From: Cladocopium goreaui
Lineage: Eukaryota > Sar > Dinophyceae > Suessiales > Symbiodiniaceae
Reading direction: 5' to 3'
Assembly: GCA_947184155.2 (NCBI GenBank)
Contig: CAMXCT020000890.1
Span: forward strand, 162,438-226,437
Length of the DNA: 64,000 nucleotides
A program made the position numbers and the translations under genes. Under the pieces are notes generated by a model. That model did not search any database. It was given only the letters and a program-made list of their open reading frames with translations, and was not told the origin of the DNA. Shown here in pieces: positions 62,601 through 64,000 of this stretch (its first letter is position 1; every line of letters starts with the position of its first letter).

Positions 62601-62695
62601 TACCCTCTGGTACATGTGAAATCTCCATTTGAATGTTGTAAATCATCCACAAATGGAGGATGATTTATTGCCATGGCCCTTTATCAGAGGGTCTA
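62601..62695. repeat. MITE-A relative (about 95 bp)
   Basis: Left end TACCCTCTGG is exact; right end TCAGAGGGTCTA. Its inner arms (AAATCATCCACAAATGGAGG) are unlike the main family. Confidence 0.6.
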
Positions 62696-63748
62696 CTTAA
62701 GCTTCTATCCACTGATAGGTAGGGTTTTGACCGGACAACTGGGGCTGCAAACACACCAACTAGAAACAGTGAGTTTGTGCAAATTGGTAGATGTTCCACA
62801 GATTTCAGAGGAAAGGGTGTAAAATACTGCTTGCTGGTCTCAATGGGCTCGAATACCCAGAACAACTACATCAACTCCGGGTGCAAACCTAAGGGCAAAG
62901 CGGTTGATTCCTGGGTGGGTGTTGGTGTCTAGAACTTCTGCTGGGACACAAGTCGGTTTCCCCAACAAAATATGCCACAAAGGGCCGGGATGTAGTAGCA
63001 TACCAAGGATATCTCGTATTTCCAAGTGTCCCTCTTCCATCTATGCATTCGGCTATGGGTCGGCATATTCTACACCCATAAACCCAGATATGAAACATCC
63101 CTAAACCAGATACTAAACATGAAAAACGCATGTTTCTCAGCTGATTTCACAATGAGATATTCCCCTTTCTCGAGGTTCTAAGTTCCAAGGTGTTCCAAGT
63201 GTTTAGGGGATAATGGGAATCATATTTTTAGTAACCCCAAAAAGACGCGGAAAAGTAACATCCAAAATCATCCAATCCCAATATTTGGCGCTTGAGCCAA
63301 GTGACTGGACCAGGACACACCGAGGGAGAACAGCTGGGATTCATCCTGGAGATCTGGGGGGATCAACACTACCTCCCCAAAAACGGCCGTGGTTGAGTCG
63401 CAGCGTCAAGACTGGGCCAGCGCACCCAAAGAAGGTCCAGGAATTGGCCGAATTGGCCTGGAAGAGATTTTCCAACATCCTCAAAATATCACCGTTTTTG
63501 AGATAAGCCATGACATGTTTTCCGCGCCTGTTCAGTGGGGTCTTCGGGTAAAGGCTCCTGAAATCAGCTCAAGTGGGGTTGTCTGAGCAAGAGGGCATAA
63601 TATCATATAATCATATATATATAATACACACACACATATCATACCAGTATAGCCAGTATAGCCCCCATTTTGATGGGGAAAACTGATGCTAAACCAATTG
63701 ATGAAATGGGTTACCAGTGGTCGAAACACATTAAGGATCACCCAAGAC

Positions 63749-63851
63749 CTGTCGGCTCCTCTGCCGGCTCATGCTTTCGGATCATGTACCACTTGGCCCA
63801 GCCCCAGAAGTAGTCCACCGTGGCGTCCAGAGCGCCCACTTTGGTACTGGC
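63749..63851 (-). CDS. candidate exon, unknown protein
   Basis: CCTAG|G acceptor and GT donor. The frame reads STKVGALDATVDYFWGWAKW, then YMIRKHEPAEEPT. The aromatic-rich core and clean borders make it one of the more convincing single exons here. The gene would extend beyond the right edge of the window. I do not recognise the family. Confidence 0.45.
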
Positions 63852-64000
63852 CTAGGGCGGTGTGAGATTTTCCTGCTATGAAAGGTGGAAAGAATTGGGT
63901 GAACTATATACGTAACGTGTCCCAATTTCAGAAGGAATCTGAAGAAACGAGTCGAAACGTTGGCTTGTGGGAGATGAATTGGCGATCTGAGCCGACCTCA

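Overview
The window looks like nuclear DNA of a dinoflagellate, probably Symbiodiniaceae or a relative. The reasons are: host genes cut into many tiny exons; acceptors always read AG|G while donors are a mix of GC, GT and GA; a ribosomal protein gene is duplicated head to tail; coding strands are uniform over long distances; and intergenic and intronic DNA is full of short palindromic elements, microsatellites and large transposons. I saw no rRNA, no complete tRNA, no CRISPR array and no bacterial-style operon. Almost all reading frames under 150 codons here are chance frames.

Layout. (1) 0.4-16 kb, minus strand: short exons that recur as the same four-part module (here called alpha, beta, gamma, delta) about every 3-4 kb. 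They probably belong to one repetitive gene or a tandem family with no domain I can name. (2) 16-22.5 kb: AT-rich DNA with palindromic elements and one GC-rich block. (3) About 22.5-32.85 kb: a rolling-circle (Helitron-like) transposon on the minus strand. Its 1652-aa Rep-helicase ORF is followed, after a frame change, by a Cys-rich zinc-finger ORF, a 985-bp duplication of that finger region, and an array of 135/103-bp tandem repeats. (4) 33-38 kb: DNA with a few possible exons and no assignable gene. (5) 38.2-41.3 kb: a complete nine-exon gene for ribosomal protein uS11 (RPS14), minus strand. (6) 42.1-54.9 kb: a second complete RPS14 gene in ten exons, minus strand. One of its introns holds an intact 9.0-kb Ty1/copia retrotransposon with two 370-bp LTRs that look identical. 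(7) 55.6-58.7 kb: a complete eight-exon aldo-keto reductase gene, minus strand. (8) 58.8-64 kb: isolated candidate exons, microsatellites and a small TIR element.

I joined exons by hand for three genes. All 24 introns keep the reading frame. Donors are 12 GC, 9 GT and 3 GA, and all 24 acceptors are AG followed by G. The two RPS14 genes encode 144-aa proteins that differ at one residue although their codons differ widely, so both appear to be under selection. The second copy has an extra intron that the first lacks.

The most unusual items are: a 203-codon ORF nested in another frame of the copia gag-pol gene; a methyltransferase-like segment inside the same polyprotein; the paralogue-specific intron; the recurring exon modules at the left end; and the Helitron-like element with its frame-changed zinc-finger tail and two-length satellite.
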